Source: UBA964 sp031382085 (GTDB lineage: Bacteria > Pseudomonadota > Gammaproteobacteria > Steroidobacterales > Steroidobacteraceae). From it: a DNA stretch of 64,000 nt. The stretch's first letter is position 1. Each line of letters starts with the position of its first letter. A model generated the notes under the pieces. It ran no database searches and had not been told where the DNA came from. It saw only the letters and a list, made by a program, of their open reading frames with translations. The stretch spans positions 1 to 64,000 of the forward strand of contig JANMYM010000086.1 of NCBI GenBank assembly GCA_031382085.1. The letters run 5' to 3'. The position numbers and the translations under genes are program-made. Below are positions 41,788-50,323 of this stretch, piece after piece.

Positions 41788-42606
41788 ATGAGACATCTTC
41801 GCGATTTTTGCCTGACCCTCGTTTTTGCAGCGGGCCTGCTGCACGCGACCGCGCACGCGCAGGCGCGCGAGGAATCGAAAGTCATCCTGGCAACGCAGGT
41901 CATGGAAGAACTGCGCGGGCAGCGCGATCAATACGTTCCCGACCTGCTGCTGGAACGCGCCTACGGCATCGCAATCATTCCAGACGTTGTCAAAGTCGGC
42001 TTTGGTATCGGTGGCCGCCGCGGCACGGGTGTGCTGCTGGTGCGCGACAAGAACGGCCGCTTTTCCAATCCTATTTTCGTCGCCATTACCGGCGGCAGTA
42101 TCGGCTGGCAGATTGGCGCCCAGAAAACCGATGTGGTGCTGGTTTTCACGACTCGCCAGGGCATCGATGGCATCTCCGATGGCAAGATGACGCTCGGCGC
42201 CGATGCCTCGATCGCCGCGGGCCCGGTCGGCCGCAGCGCCTCAGTCGCGACTGATCAGAATTTCAGCGCTGAAATTTATTCTTATTCCCGCTCACGGGGC
42301 CTGTTTGCAGGCGTGGCGCTGGATGGCAGCGCACTGACCATCGAGCGGCGTGCTAACACCCGATTCTACGGCCGCAAGGCCGAGGTCAACGATCTCGTCA
42401 GCGGCGCTGTCACCCGCGACAGCGAATCAGTCCGCCGGCTCATGAGCACTGTGGCGGCCAGCACGCGCAATCCGGGCGCACCGGCACCCGCGAGCGCCGA
42501 ACCCGCTGCGCCCGCCACCCCAGCCGCCGCGGCGCCGCCGGCGCCGCCGGCGCCGAAGACTTTTCCGCTGGAAGACAACAAACCCGGTACCGAACCGCCG
42601 CGTTAG
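41788..42606 (+). CDS. SYLF (YSC84-type) lipid-binding domain protein
   Basis: 272 residues, ATG at 41788, with a signal peptide (CLTLVFAAGLLHATAHAQ). The SYLF/YSC84 domain is visible in LLERAYGIAIIPDVVKVGFGIGGRRGTGVLL (split into its parts), GGSIGWQIGAQKTDVVLVF, LGADASIAAGPVGR and SYSRSRGLFAGVALDGS. It binds lipids in eukaryotes; the bacterial role is unclear. The last 60 residues are an Ala/Pro tail. Divergent from apbE by about 110 bases; a strong hairpin follows its end. Confidence 0.87.
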   Translation: MRHLRDFCLTLVFAAGLLHATAHAQAREESKVILATQVMEELRGQRDQYVPDLLLERAYGIAIIPDVVKVGFGIGGRRGTGVLLVRDKNGRFSNPIFVAITGGSIGWQIGAQKTDVVLVFTTRQGIDGISDGKMTLGADASIAAGPVGRSASVATDQNFSAEIYSYSRSRGLFAGVALDGSALTIERRANTRFYGRKAEVNDLVSGAVTRDSESVRRLMSTVAASTRNPGAPAPASAEPAAPATPAAAAPPAPPAPKTFPLEDNKPGTEPPR

Positions 42607-42649
42607 GCTGGCAATCCGGACAGTTTTCCGGGCAGCACTTGAACGCCTA

Positions 42650-42677
42650 CCTGGCGCCTTAACATCAGGGCGCCAGG
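42650..42677. terminator. bidirectional terminator-like hairpin
   Basis: CCTGGCGCC and GGCGCCAGG are perfect 9-base arms around a 10-base loop, between the convergent SYLF and msrA genes. It lacks a clear T run on either side, so it may act with Rho or as a transcript-end stabiliser. Confidence 0.6.
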
Positions 42678-42686
42678 CAACTACTA

Positions 42687-43340
42687 CTACGTCGTCGACA
42701 GCTCTGCGGGCTTGAAGACAACGTCGCACCCGCCGATACCGCAATACCCATCCGGATTCTTCGCCAGGTACTGCTGGTGATAATCCTCGGCGTAGTAGAA
42801 CTGCGCGGCCGGCGCAATCTCGGTCGTGATGGTTCCGTGGTGCGCGGCTAACAGACTGTTCTGATAAGTCTTGCAGCTCGAACGGGCAGCGACGGCCTGG
42901 TCGTCATCAAACGTGTAGACGGCCGAGCGATATTGCGTGCCGCGATCATTGCCCTGACGCATGCCCTGCGTAGGATCGTGGTTTTCCCAGAATACTTTCA
43001 GCAATGCGGCGTAGCTAACACGCGCGGGATCGAATACAACGAGCACCACTTCGCTGTGACCGGTCATGCCGCTGCAGACTTCTTCGTAGGTCGGGTTGGG
43101 CGTCAGTCCGCCGGCGTAGCCGACGGCGCTGGAATACACGCCCGGCAGTTGCCAGAAGAGACGCTCGGCGCCCCAAAAACAGCCCATGCCGAACACGGCC
43201 TGCTGCATGCCGGCCGGAAATGGCGGCTTGATCCGGTGACCGTTGACGAAATGCGCCTCCGACACGGTCAGCGGTTTCGCTCTCCCGGGCAATGCATCGA
43301 CGGCGCCGGGCATCCGCCCAGTCTTTGAAAAAAGTCCCAT
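42687..43340 (-). CDS. msrA: peptide-methionine (S)-S-oxide reductase
   Basis: Repairs oxidised methionine. 217 residues; the catalytic Cys is in FGMGCFWGAERLFW, then GYAGGLTPNPTYEEVCSG, GHSEVVLVVFDP, NHDPTQGMRQGND and AEDYHQQYL with the family's usual substrate residues, and a C-terminal recycling pair in DGYCGIGGCDV. GGAGGG precedes the ATG. No secretion signal is seen, so it acts in the cytoplasm. It diverges from the ICMT-like gene with 39 bases between, which contain a GTTAG motif. Confidence 0.95.
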   Translation of the reverse strand: MGLFSKTGRMPGAVDALPGRAKPLTVSEAHFVNGHRIKPPFPAGMQQAVFGMGCFWGAERLFWQLPGVYSSAVGYAGGLTPNPTYEEVCSGMTGHSEVVLVVFDPARVSYAALLKVFWENHDPTQGMRQGNDRGTQYRSAVYTFDDDQAVAARSSCKTYQNSLLAAHHGTITTEIAPAAQFYYAEDYHQQYLAKNPDGYCGIGGCDVVFKPAELSTT

Positions 43341-43379
43341 GGGTCCCTCCTCTGCGCTTGTTAGTATAGGGTAGTTGTC

Positions 43380-43985
43380 ATGACAGTTTCAGCCAGCACG
43401 CCACGCCTGCGGATCACGCAGTTTTTCTTTGCGCTGTTGACGCTCAGCGGCCTCGTGGCCGGTGCGCCGCCGCGGCCCGCCGTCTGGGCCACGCTGACGA
43501 CTTTCGCCGGTTTCCTATGTGTCGCGGCGGCCTGCCTGGGCCGAATCTGGTGTTCAGTCTTTATCGCCGGCCGCAAAGACGTGGCGCTGGTCACCAGCGG
43601 TCCTTATGCCTGGTGCCGCCATCCTTTGTACGCGTGGTCGCTGCTGGCCAGCTTCGGTCTGGGGCTCGCGACGCAAACATGGCTGTGGCCGGTCCTCGCC
43701 GTTGCCGTGCTTGGATTTTTGTTCGGCCGTGAAATCCCGCGCGAGGAGCGCCTGCTCACACAGCTGCATGGCGCGGCGTTTACCGCCTACGCTGCCGAGA
43801 CCCCGGCGCTCTGGCCGCGACGGCCTGCGTCCGTGACGCCGGTCGCAGAGATCAATCTGCGACCGGAGCTTTTCCGCAAGGCCTTCCTGGATGCCGGTTC
43901 GATGCTGCTGCTGTTTGGCCTCGTGGTCCTGTTTGCCGCGTTGCGCCAGTTCGGCACGCTGCCGACGCTCCTACGTTTGCCCTAA
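43380..43985 (+). CDS. isoprenylcysteine/phospholipid methyltransferase-family membrane protein
   Basis: 201 residues with about five membrane helices. GRKDVALVTSGPYAWCRHPLYA (read as GRKD, then SGPYAWCRHPLY) is the conserved ICMT/PEMT core that binds SAM, and FLFGREIPREERLL carries the conserved Glu pair. Such enzymes methylate small lipids or thiols at the membrane. The substrate is unknown. The gene stands alone between msrA and the small secreted protein. Confidence 0.8.
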   Translation: MTVSASTPRLRITQFFFALLTLSGLVAGAPPRPAVWATLTTFAGFLCVAAACLGRIWCSVFIAGRKDVALVTSGPYAWCRHPLYAWSLLASFGLGLATQTWLWPVLAVAVLGFLFGREIPREERLLTQLHGAAFTAYAAETPALWPRRPASVTPVAEINLRPELFRKAFLDAGSMLLLFGLVVLFAALRQFGTLPTLLRLP

Positions 43986-44003
43986 AAGTGGCAGAATCGC
44001 CCT

Positions 44004-44258
44004 ATGCGCCCTCTCGCCACCCGGCTTGCGCTCCTCACACTGGCTCTGTTAGCCGACAGGCAAGCGGCCGTCGCCAGCGACGGCTTCGTCGGGTCGATGT
44101 CCGTTCTCGGCGCGCCTAACAGGGAGCTGCTCGAGGGCGCGGAGTTGCTGGAACGCGGCGACATGACCCGTGGCGTGGAACTTACGCAGATTGGCCTGCG
44201 ATCGCGCGGCCGGCGGGTGTCGCGCGAAATGGCGCAGCGGGCGCGCAGCAGATCCTGA
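44004..44258 (+). CDS. small secreted protein, possible truncated TPR protein
   Basis: 84 residues with a signal peptide (LALLTLALLADRQAAVAS). The rest contains one TPR-like helix pair (LLEGAELLERGDMTRGVELTQ) and a basic end. It ends where a longer TPR protein would continue, so it may be a shortened remnant, but no second frame carrying the missing part is visible. It precedes the kinase ATG by 4 bases and is probably cotranscribed. Confidence 0.5.
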   Translation: MRPLATRLALLTLALLADRQAAVASDGFVGSMSVLGAPNRELLEGAELLERGDMTRGVELTQIGLRSRGRRVSREMAQRARSRS

Positions 44259-44262
44259 CGCC

Positions 44263-44910
44263 ATGACCCACATTTTGAAGCAGGACTTGTTCGGGCAGGT
44301 CAGTCTGGTCGAAAGCCCTGAGTGGGGCAGCCATGTGCTGCGCGACCTGCGACCGGCCAGGGCCTGGATTCGCTGGCTGGCGCGCCACCTGGCACGCCGT
44401 GAAGTGCGCGCCCTGCGAGCGTTGACCGGCACGCCAGGTATCCCACGTGTGCTGGCCGCGACGCGCGATACCGTGCGTCGCGAATATCTCGACGGCACGC
44501 CAATGCAAGTGGCCCGACCGCAGAATATTGACTATTTCAGGGCGTCCTCGCGGCTGCTGCGTCGCCTGCATCGGCAGGGTGTTGCACACAACGATCTCTC
44601 CAAGGAACCCAACTGGCTGGTGCGAACCGATGGCTCACCAGCGCTGGTGGACTTTCAGCTGGCCTCGGTCAGCCGGCGCCGCAGCCGCTGGTTTCGCGCC
44701 CTGGCCCATGATGACCTGCGCCACATGCTGAAACACAAGCGCAGCTTTCTGCCGCAGCGGCTCACCGCGCGCGAGCGCAGCATCCTGCTGCGCCGATCCT
44801 GGGTGTCGAGGCTGTGGATGGCTGCCGTCAAACCGCTTTATCGATTCGTCACCCGGCGTATTTTCCACTGGGCCGATCGCGAGGGTGCAGGCGATCGTCA
44901 GCTGCGGTAG
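44263..44910 (+). CDS. RIO1/small protein-kinase-like protein
   Basis: 215 residues from the ATG at 44263. The catalytic loop GVAHNDLSKEPNWLV has the kinase HxDxxxxN residues and ALVDFQLAS takes the place of the DFG metal motif (Asp kept, Gly changed to Gln), a pattern seen in RIO- and lipopolysaccharide-type small kinases. The N-lobe is short (HVLRDLRPARAW). The C-terminal half is strongly basic and may bind nucleic acid or membrane. Possible target: unknown. Confidence 0.7.
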   Translation: MTHILKQDLFGQVSLVESPEWGSHVLRDLRPARAWIRWLARHLARREVRALRALTGTPGIPRVLAATRDTVRREYLDGTPMQVARPQNIDYFRASSRLLRRLHRQGVAHNDLSKEPNWLVRTDGSPALVDFQLASVSRRRSRWFRALAHDDLRHMLKHKRSFLPQRLTARERSILLRRSWVSRLWMAAVKPLYRFVTRRIFHWADREGAGDRQLR

Positions 44911-44921
44911 GCTTTCGCATC

Positions 44922-45188
44922 ATGAAAAGCCTGTCCAACGCTCACAATCTGCGTTCACTCCCTCCCGAAATAAAGCCCTTTGGCGTCCGCGTGTCGCTGC
45001 GCAGTGGCGATCCGTTCCGCAAACTGTTAGGCCAGGACTGGAACCGCACGCATTGGTATGCGAGCGCGTCGGAAAGGGACGCAGTACTTGCCGACATGAG
45101 TCGCGAACATGATTATTCCCGCCGCGGCGATGCGCCGGCGCTGCGCTTTGAGAAAGTCGAAGACCTGGCGGCGCGCGGCAACCGCTAG
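44922..45188 (+). CDS. small conserved-type protein, unknown
   Basis: 88 residues from the ATG at 44922, 11 bases after the kinase stop. It reads as an ordinary soluble protein (LPPEIKPFGVRVSLRSGDPF, RTHWYASASERDAVLADM, EHDYSRRGDAPALRFEKV) with no motif I know. Composition and codon pattern match neighbours, and its 3' end overlaps the patatin gene by 4 bases, so I accept it as real. Confidence 0.6.
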   Translation: MKSLSNAHNLRSLPPEIKPFGVRVSLRSGDPFRKLLGQDWNRTHWYASASERDAVLADMSREHDYSRRGDAPALRFEKVEDLAARGNR

Positions 45189-47443
45189 AAAGTGCGCCCG
45201 AGAAACAGGTAGAAGGCATCGGTGCCGTCGTCGTTGATGCCGGCACCGATATACACCGGGCCTAACAACGTATCCAGACCGAGAAATACACTGCCATTGC
45301 GCCGCGCGCTGCCGAACGATATATCGCTGCGCCGATCCCAGACATTGCCGGCCTCGAACGAAACGCCGACATAGGTCGGTACGTTCAGAAACCCCTCGCC
45401 GCCCTTGCCGATCTTGCGGTAGTAGAGCGCGCGCGCAATCGCGTAGTGGCGGCCGGCAATGGAGTCCGGCCGCAGGCCCGACAGGTTCAGAAATCCACCT
45501 AACGAAAAAAGGTTGCGAGGATCGTTGCTCGCGGAATTGATGTTGCTGCCCGCCGACAGCCACAGGACCGAGGTGTTGCGCCCGGCAGAGCGCGCTATCA
45601 GTCCATCGACGACCAGTTGATTGTCCCGGCTGCCATCTGCGCGGCGCGAGTGTTCGCTGCTCCATTGCGCAGTGAAAGACTGGCCGCGGCGTGGAAAATT
45701 GACATCATCGAGCGCGTCATAGCTGAAGCGCGCGAACAGCCGCTCGACGTCGAAGCGGCTTGCCGGCAGGGTCGGATCGCCGATACGCACCCGCGACCGG
45801 CCGGCGTCCAGATGCGCGCCGACCCTGAATTCACCCCAGTTGCCCAGTTCGCGCCCGACGTCCACACCCGCGTCGAAACTGCGCACGCGGTACTCGCCCA
45901 GCAGTCGCTGGTTGGCCAGCACCGGCACATTGCGTATGGTGAACCGCGCCTGCGGCGCCAGGAACCAGCGTTGCCGGTCATCGAGCGGCCAGTAAAGTTC
46001 CGCGGCGATCACCGGGCTCTCGCCGACCTGCAGATCCGTGGCGAACTCGGCGCCGCGCGCGGTCAGCTCGGTCATGACAAAGCGCGCGGCGGCATTGAAG
46101 CTCGAGTTGCCTTCGAAATCATCCTGCAGATTGAGTCCGAAACGCACATAGTTAGGACCATAGGCATTGCGGCGCGCTCGCAACTGAATTCCCTGGCGTG
46201 CCGCGCCCGCGGCGTCGATTTCATCGACCCAGTTGTAGTCGAGGCTTTCCAGGTCGCCGCGGCCGTAATACGTGGTGATGCGCGCGTCCAGTTCGGCCGG
46301 CAGCAGCGGCTTGCTGGCCAGATCGCTGAATACGCCCTGCAATGCGCGGCGGTAGCGTTCCGAATCGGCATCGACCTGCACAAAATCGATCCTGGGACGA
46401 CTGGCGCGCGCGTCGCCGCGCGCCTGTTGCCAGGCTTGATAAGAGCCTGGATCAAGGGCCAGCGCTGTTAGCCGGGAAGACGCCGCCTGCGCGCTGGCGA
46501 CACCGATATCGATCGCGTGCCGCAAATTCGAAAAGTCGAATGAACTTGCTGAGCCAAGCGCAGGCGTAATCAGCAAATCATGCGGACCGAGGCTGGCGCG
46601 CTGCCGTGCGCTTTCGCGCTGGATGAGAATTGCCAGCATCTGGTTGCTGATGCGCGCCACCGAATTGAGCTCGGCGCGTTCCAGCAGTGGAAACCCGACG
46701 TCGACCACGATCAGGATATCGACTCCCATGCTGCGCGCGACATCGACCGGCAGATTGGCCGACAGTCCACCGTCGACTAACAAGCGCCCTTCGAGCGTGA
46801 CTGGATTGAAAAGACCCGGCGCAGCAACACTCGAACGCATGGCATCCGCCAGGTCGCCGCGCTCGAGAACGTGCATCGTGCCCGTCTCAAGATCGGTAGC
46901 GACGGCGCGAAACGGCGTCGGCAGGCGATCAAACTCGGCAATTGCCGCCACCGGCAAGGTCAGCCTGCGCAGCGTCTGCGACAACTTTTGCCCCCGGATC
47001 AGGCCTTTCGGAAGCTTGAACTCACCGCTGCTGATACCTAACGGGAATCGCACCAGAAAATTCTGGTCTTCGCGCTTGCGGCGAAACACCAGCGCCTGAC
47101 GTGGCGGACGGTCCCGAAATGCGTCCTGCCAGTCGACCGTGGTCATCATGGCTTCAATCTCGGCGGCACTCATGCCTGAGGCATACAGGCCACCGACCAC
47201 AGCGCCCATGCTCGTGCCTGCAATCGCATCGATGGGTACATGCGCCTGTTCAAGCACTTTCAGCACACCCACATGGGCCGCTCCACGCGCGCCGCCGCCG
47301 GACAGAACGAGGCCGATGCGTGGCCTGGCGCCACTCGGGAGCTGGCTTTGACCAAGGGCAACAGACGCCGGTGCGATCAAGAAACACAGGGCCACGGCCC
47401 AGTGTTGTAGCCTGCGGCGACGAGAATTCGATGAAGCCATCAT
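45185..47443 (-). CDS. PlpD-like patatin phospholipase with outer-membrane barrel (type Vd)
   Basis: 752 residues from the ATG at 47443. After a signal peptide the patatin domain shows the oxyanion loop SGGGARGAAH (48-57), the nucleophile GTSMG (Ser78) and the catalytic Asp in LVDGGLSANLP. A POTRA-like part follows (RYRRALQGVFSDLASKPLL, LDARITTYYGRGDLESLDY) and then a 16-strand barrel of the BamA/surface-antigen type ending YLFLGRTF. This is the layout of P. aeruginosa PlpD, a type Vd self-transporter. Divergent from the TonB receptor gene with 30 bases between. Confidence 0.88.
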   Translation of the reverse strand: MMASSNSRRRRLQHWAVALCFLIAPASVALGQSQLPSGARPRIGLVLSGGGARGAAHVGVLKVLEQAHVPIDAIAGTSMGAVVGGLYASGMSAAEIEAMMTTVDWQDAFRDRPPRQALVFRRKREDQNFLVRFPLGISSGEFKLPKGLIRGQKLSQTLRRLTLPVAAIAEFDRLPTPFRAVATDLETGTMHVLERGDLADAMRSSVAAPGLFNPVTLEGRLLVDGGLSANLPVDVARSMGVDILIVVDVGFPLLERAELNSVARISNQMLAILIQRESARQRASLGPHDLLITPALGSASSFDFSNLRHAIDIGVASAQAASSRLTALALDPGSYQAWQQARGDARASRPRIDFVQVDADSERYRRALQGVFSDLASKPLLPAELDARITTYYGRGDLESLDYNWVDEIDAAGAARQGIQLRARRNAYGPNYVRFGLNLQDDFEGNSSFNAAARFVMTELTARGAEFATDLQVGESPVIAAELYWPLDDRQRWFLAPQARFTIRNVPVLANQRLLGEYRVRSFDAGVDVGRELGNWGEFRVGAHLDAGRSRVRIGDPTLPASRFDVERLFARFSYDALDDVNFPRRGQSFTAQWSSEHSRRADGSRDNQLVVDGLIARSAGRNTSVLWLSAGSNINSASNDPRNLFSLGGFLNLSGLRPDSIAGRHYAIARALYYRKIGKGGEGFLNVPTYVGVSFEAGNVWDRRSDISFGSARRNGSVFLGLDTLLGPVYIGAGINDDGTDAFYLFLGRTF

Positions 47444-47473
47444 GTCTCGTAAAGGATACCGGATAATGAGGCT

Positions 47474-49558
47474 ATGGCCGGAATTGGCATCGGGACCGCA
47501 ATGTTGGGCGTCGCATTTGCGAACGTCGCGCTGGCTGGCGTTGAGCCGCGGGAGCTCGATTCCGTGGTGGTCACCGCAAGCCGCTTTGCCAAACCGCTTG
47601 CCGACTACGCGGGCAGCGCGACGCGCCTGTCGGCCGACGAGATTGCGGGGCGCGGCGCAACTCATTACGCAGATTTACTGAACCTGGTGCCGGGCGTGCA
47701 ACTGCAACGTGGCAGCGGCCAGGAAGGCCTGCTTGCAATCCGCTCGCCGGTGCTAACAGGCGCCGGCGCCTGTGGCGCTTTCCTGATCCTCGAGGATGGG
47801 CTGCCGCTGCGACCGGCCGGGTTTTGCAACGTCAACGACTTGTTCGAAATCAACACGGAGCAGGCCGGCGCACTGGAAGTGCTGCGCGGGCCCGGCAGCG
47901 CGACCTATGGCGCTAACGCGGTACACGGCATCGTCAACGTGATCAGCCGGGAGCCCGGGCAGCTGGGAGCCCCGGGCATCAGCGCGCGCTGGGGCAACCA
48001 GGACTTTCAGCAGCTCGGTCTGGAATGGCACGCGCCGCTAACAGACAGTCATCAGGCCGGGGCCTATGGGTTCTGGCGACACGATGGCGGGTTTCGCGCC
48101 GACTCCGGTACCGACGACGGCAAACTCAATCTGCTGGCGAGGCACCAGGGCGCGGCCGGCGTCTGGACCTGGCGCGCGGCCGGCTCCGTGCTCAACCAGG
48201 AAACTGCGGGCTTTATCCGCGGTTTTGACAGTTACCGCGATCGGAGTATCGCCCGCAGCAATGCCAACCCCGAAGCGTTTCGTGATGCCTGGAGCGCACG
48301 CAGCTCCCTGCAATACAGCGCCGCGCCCTGCGATCGCTGCGCGACTTCGGGCTACGCGCTGCTGCGCGCCTCGGGCATGCAGTTCCTGCAGCACTTCTTG
48401 TTAGGCAAGCCGCTGGAGGAGAACGCCCACACGAGCCTTGCGGCGGGCGCACAGTGGCGGCGTCCGCTGGGTGCTGACGGCGACTGGCAACTCGGATTCG
48501 ATGCGGGACGCATGGCGATGCGCCTGATCGAATCGCAGGCGGGGCCGACGCTGGAGGGATCTGCGGCAGCACGCGCTATCCGTCCCGCCGGCAGGCACTA
48601 TGACTTTCGCGTCACGGGCGCCACGCTGGGCGTCAACGGCGCCCTTGAGCACCGACTGAGCGAACGCCAGACCCTGGCCGCGCAACTGCGGCTCGAGAAC
48701 AATTCCTACCAGTACGACAACCGGCTGAGCGCTGGCAACCTGGCCGAGAACGGCACGGTCTGCGCTTTTGGCGGCTGCCTTTATAACCGGCCGGCCGATC
48801 GCAGCGACCGGTTCACGGATCTGTCGGCGCGACTGGAATGGCGCCTGGCGCTGCAAGCTAACGCCCAGTTCTATGCCAGCCTGGCGCGTGGCTTTCGCCC
48901 ACCCGAAACCACGGAACTCTACCGGCTGCAGCGCGGCCAGAACGCGGCCGCGCTCGATTCGGAAAACCTGCATGGCGCAGAACTGGGCTGGCGGCTGCGG
49001 CAGGAGCGCTGGCGCGGCTCGCTGGCCATCTACTACCAGGAAAAGCGCAACGTACTGCTGCGCGATGCTAACGGCTTCAATATCGATGACGGCCGCAGCC
49101 GCCATCACGGTGTCGAGTATGAGCTGCAGGGTGCCCTGGGCCCGCATTGGGACGCGCAGCTCGCCGGCAGTTGGGCCCGCCATCGTTACGCCTTCAATCG
49201 CGCAATCGAAGGTGGCGAAACGGTGGTCAGCGGGACCGACATCGACACCGCGCCGCGCAAGCTGGCGCGCTTGGCGATCCACTGGCGCGGAGCGCGCGGC
49301 CTGTCGGCAGCGCTGCAGCTGCAACAGGTTGGCGAATACAACGTCGATGCGAGCGCAACGCGCTTCTACCCAGGCCATATGGCGGCCAATTTGCTCCTCG
49401 ACTGGCGCCGACCTAACGGTCAGGCCATCAGCCTTGGGATCGAGAATCTGCTGGATCGCAGCTATGCCGATCGTGCGGATTTTGCCCAGGGCGAGTATCG
49501 CTATTTCCCGGCGGCCGGGCGCCATTTCATGCTGGAATATTCCTGGAACAAGCCCTGA
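47474..49558 (+). CDS. TonB-dependent outer-membrane receptor
   Basis: 694 residues. After a short signal sequence a TonB box is likely (ELDSVVVTAS), then the plug (GATHYADLLNLVPGVQLQRGS in parts, EVLRGPGSATYGANAVHGIVNVIS) and a 22-strand barrel ending SLGIENLLDRSYADRAD and the terminal FMLEYSWNKP. Two Cys pairs lie in plug and loops. Ligand unknown: no siderophore, cobalamin or metal gene is adjacent. The neighbouring motor operon is a separate TonB-like system and may or may not energise it. Confidence 0.9.
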   Translation: MAGIGIGTAMLGVAFANVALAGVEPRELDSVVVTASRFAKPLADYAGSATRLSADEIAGRGATHYADLLNLVPGVQLQRGSGQEGLLAIRSPVLTGAGACGAFLILEDGLPLRPAGFCNVNDLFEINTEQAGALEVLRGPGSATYGANAVHGIVNVISREPGQLGAPGISARWGNQDFQQLGLEWHAPLTDSHQAGAYGFWRHDGGFRADSGTDDGKLNLLARHQGAAGVWTWRAAGSVLNQETAGFIRGFDSYRDRSIARSNANPEAFRDAWSARSSLQYSAAPCDRCATSGYALLRASGMQFLQHFLLGKPLEENAHTSLAAGAQWRRPLGADGDWQLGFDAGRMAMRLIESQAGPTLEGSAAARAIRPAGRHYDFRVTGATLGVNGALEHRLSERQTLAAQLRLENNSYQYDNRLSAGNLAENGTVCAFGGCLYNRPADRSDRFTDLSARLEWRLALQANAQFYASLARGFRPPETTELYRLQRGQNAAALDSENLHGAELGWRLRQERWRGSLAIYYQEKRNVLLRDANGFNIDDGRSRHHGVEYELQGALGPHWDAQLAGSWARHRYAFNRAIEGGETVVSGTDIDTAPRKLARLAIHWRGARGLSAALQLQQVGEYNVDASATRFYPGHMAANLLLDWRRPNGQAISLGIENLLDRSYADRADFAQGEYRYFPAAGRHFMLEYSWNKP

Positions 49559-49579
49559 CAGCGGTCGCGAGGAACCGAG

Positions 49580-50314
49580 ATGCCGTATTTTCTGATTACA
49601 CTGGCGCTGCAGATTGTCTTTGCGGTGCACTGCATCCGCAGTGGGCGCAATACGCTATGGATCTGGGTAATCGTGCTGCTGCCGCTGGCCGGCGTCATCG
49701 CCTATATCATCGCCGAAATCCTGCCGGAACTCCTTGGCAGCCGCACCGCCAGGCGCGCGGCCCGCGACTTGCGCAGCAAGCTGGATCCGGAACGCGAACT
49801 GCGCGCGGCCGAGCTGGCCGCGCGCGGCGCCACCGACGTCGCCAGCCGTCAGCGTTACGCGGACGAACTACTGCGTCAGAACCGCGCCCGAGAAGCCGCC
49901 GCCATCTACCAGCAGCTGCTAACAGGCCTGTACGAGCATGATCCCAACCTGATGCTGCGCCTGGCGCGCGCGCAGTTTGATATGCACGACTACGGGTCCA
50001 CCCGCGGCACGCTTGAAAACCTCATCGCACAAAATCCGGATTTCAAGTCGCCACAAGGCCACCTGCTGTACGCGCGCACACTGGAGGAACTGCAGGATCT
50101 GAACGGCGCGCTGGGCGAATACGCCGCACTGGCGCCCTCCTACCCGGGCGCGGAGCCAACGGTGCGCTATGCACGCCTGCTGCGAACTGCCGCCCGCGGT
50201 GCCGAGGCGTCGCAACTGCTGCGTGACTTGCTCGAGCGTGCCGAACGCGCGCCCAAACACTATCGCAAGGCTCAGCAGGAATGGCTCGACGCCGCGGCAC
50301 GTGACGCGCAATAA
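49580..50314 (+). CDS. membrane-anchored TPR protein
   Basis: 244 residues. Two N-terminal hydrophobic segments (FLITLALQIVFAVHCIRSG, LWIWVIVLLPLAGVIAYII) are followed by about four TPR-like helix pairs (RYADELLRQNRAREAAAIYQ, LMLRLARAQFDMHDYGST, LLYARTLEELQDLNGALGEY). It resembles the TPR membrane proteins with a PLDc_N-like start found in many proteobacteria. GAGGA precedes the ATG. It lies 21 bases after the TonB receptor and 9 before the histidine kinase. Confidence 0.78.
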   Translation: MPYFLITLALQIVFAVHCIRSGRNTLWIWVIVLLPLAGVIAYIIAEILPELLGSRTARRAARDLRSKLDPERELRAAELAARGATDVASRQRYADELLRQNRAREAAAIYQQLLTGLYEHDPNLMLRLARAQFDMHDYGSTRGTLENLIAQNPDFKSPQGHLLYARTLEELQDLNGALGEYAALAPSYPGAEPTVRYARLLRTAARGAEASQLLRDLLERAERAPKHYRKAQQEWLDAAARDAQ

Positions 50315-50323
50315 TCGCGCGCA

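Noticed and set aside
42650..42677. Small RNA gene
   Set aside because: Only a single hairpin between convergent genes with no promoter; a terminator is simpler.
48401..49630. 409-codon open frame opposite the TonB receptor
   Set aside because: The plus strand encodes a full receptor with a classic barrel end; the antisense frame has no recognisable domain.
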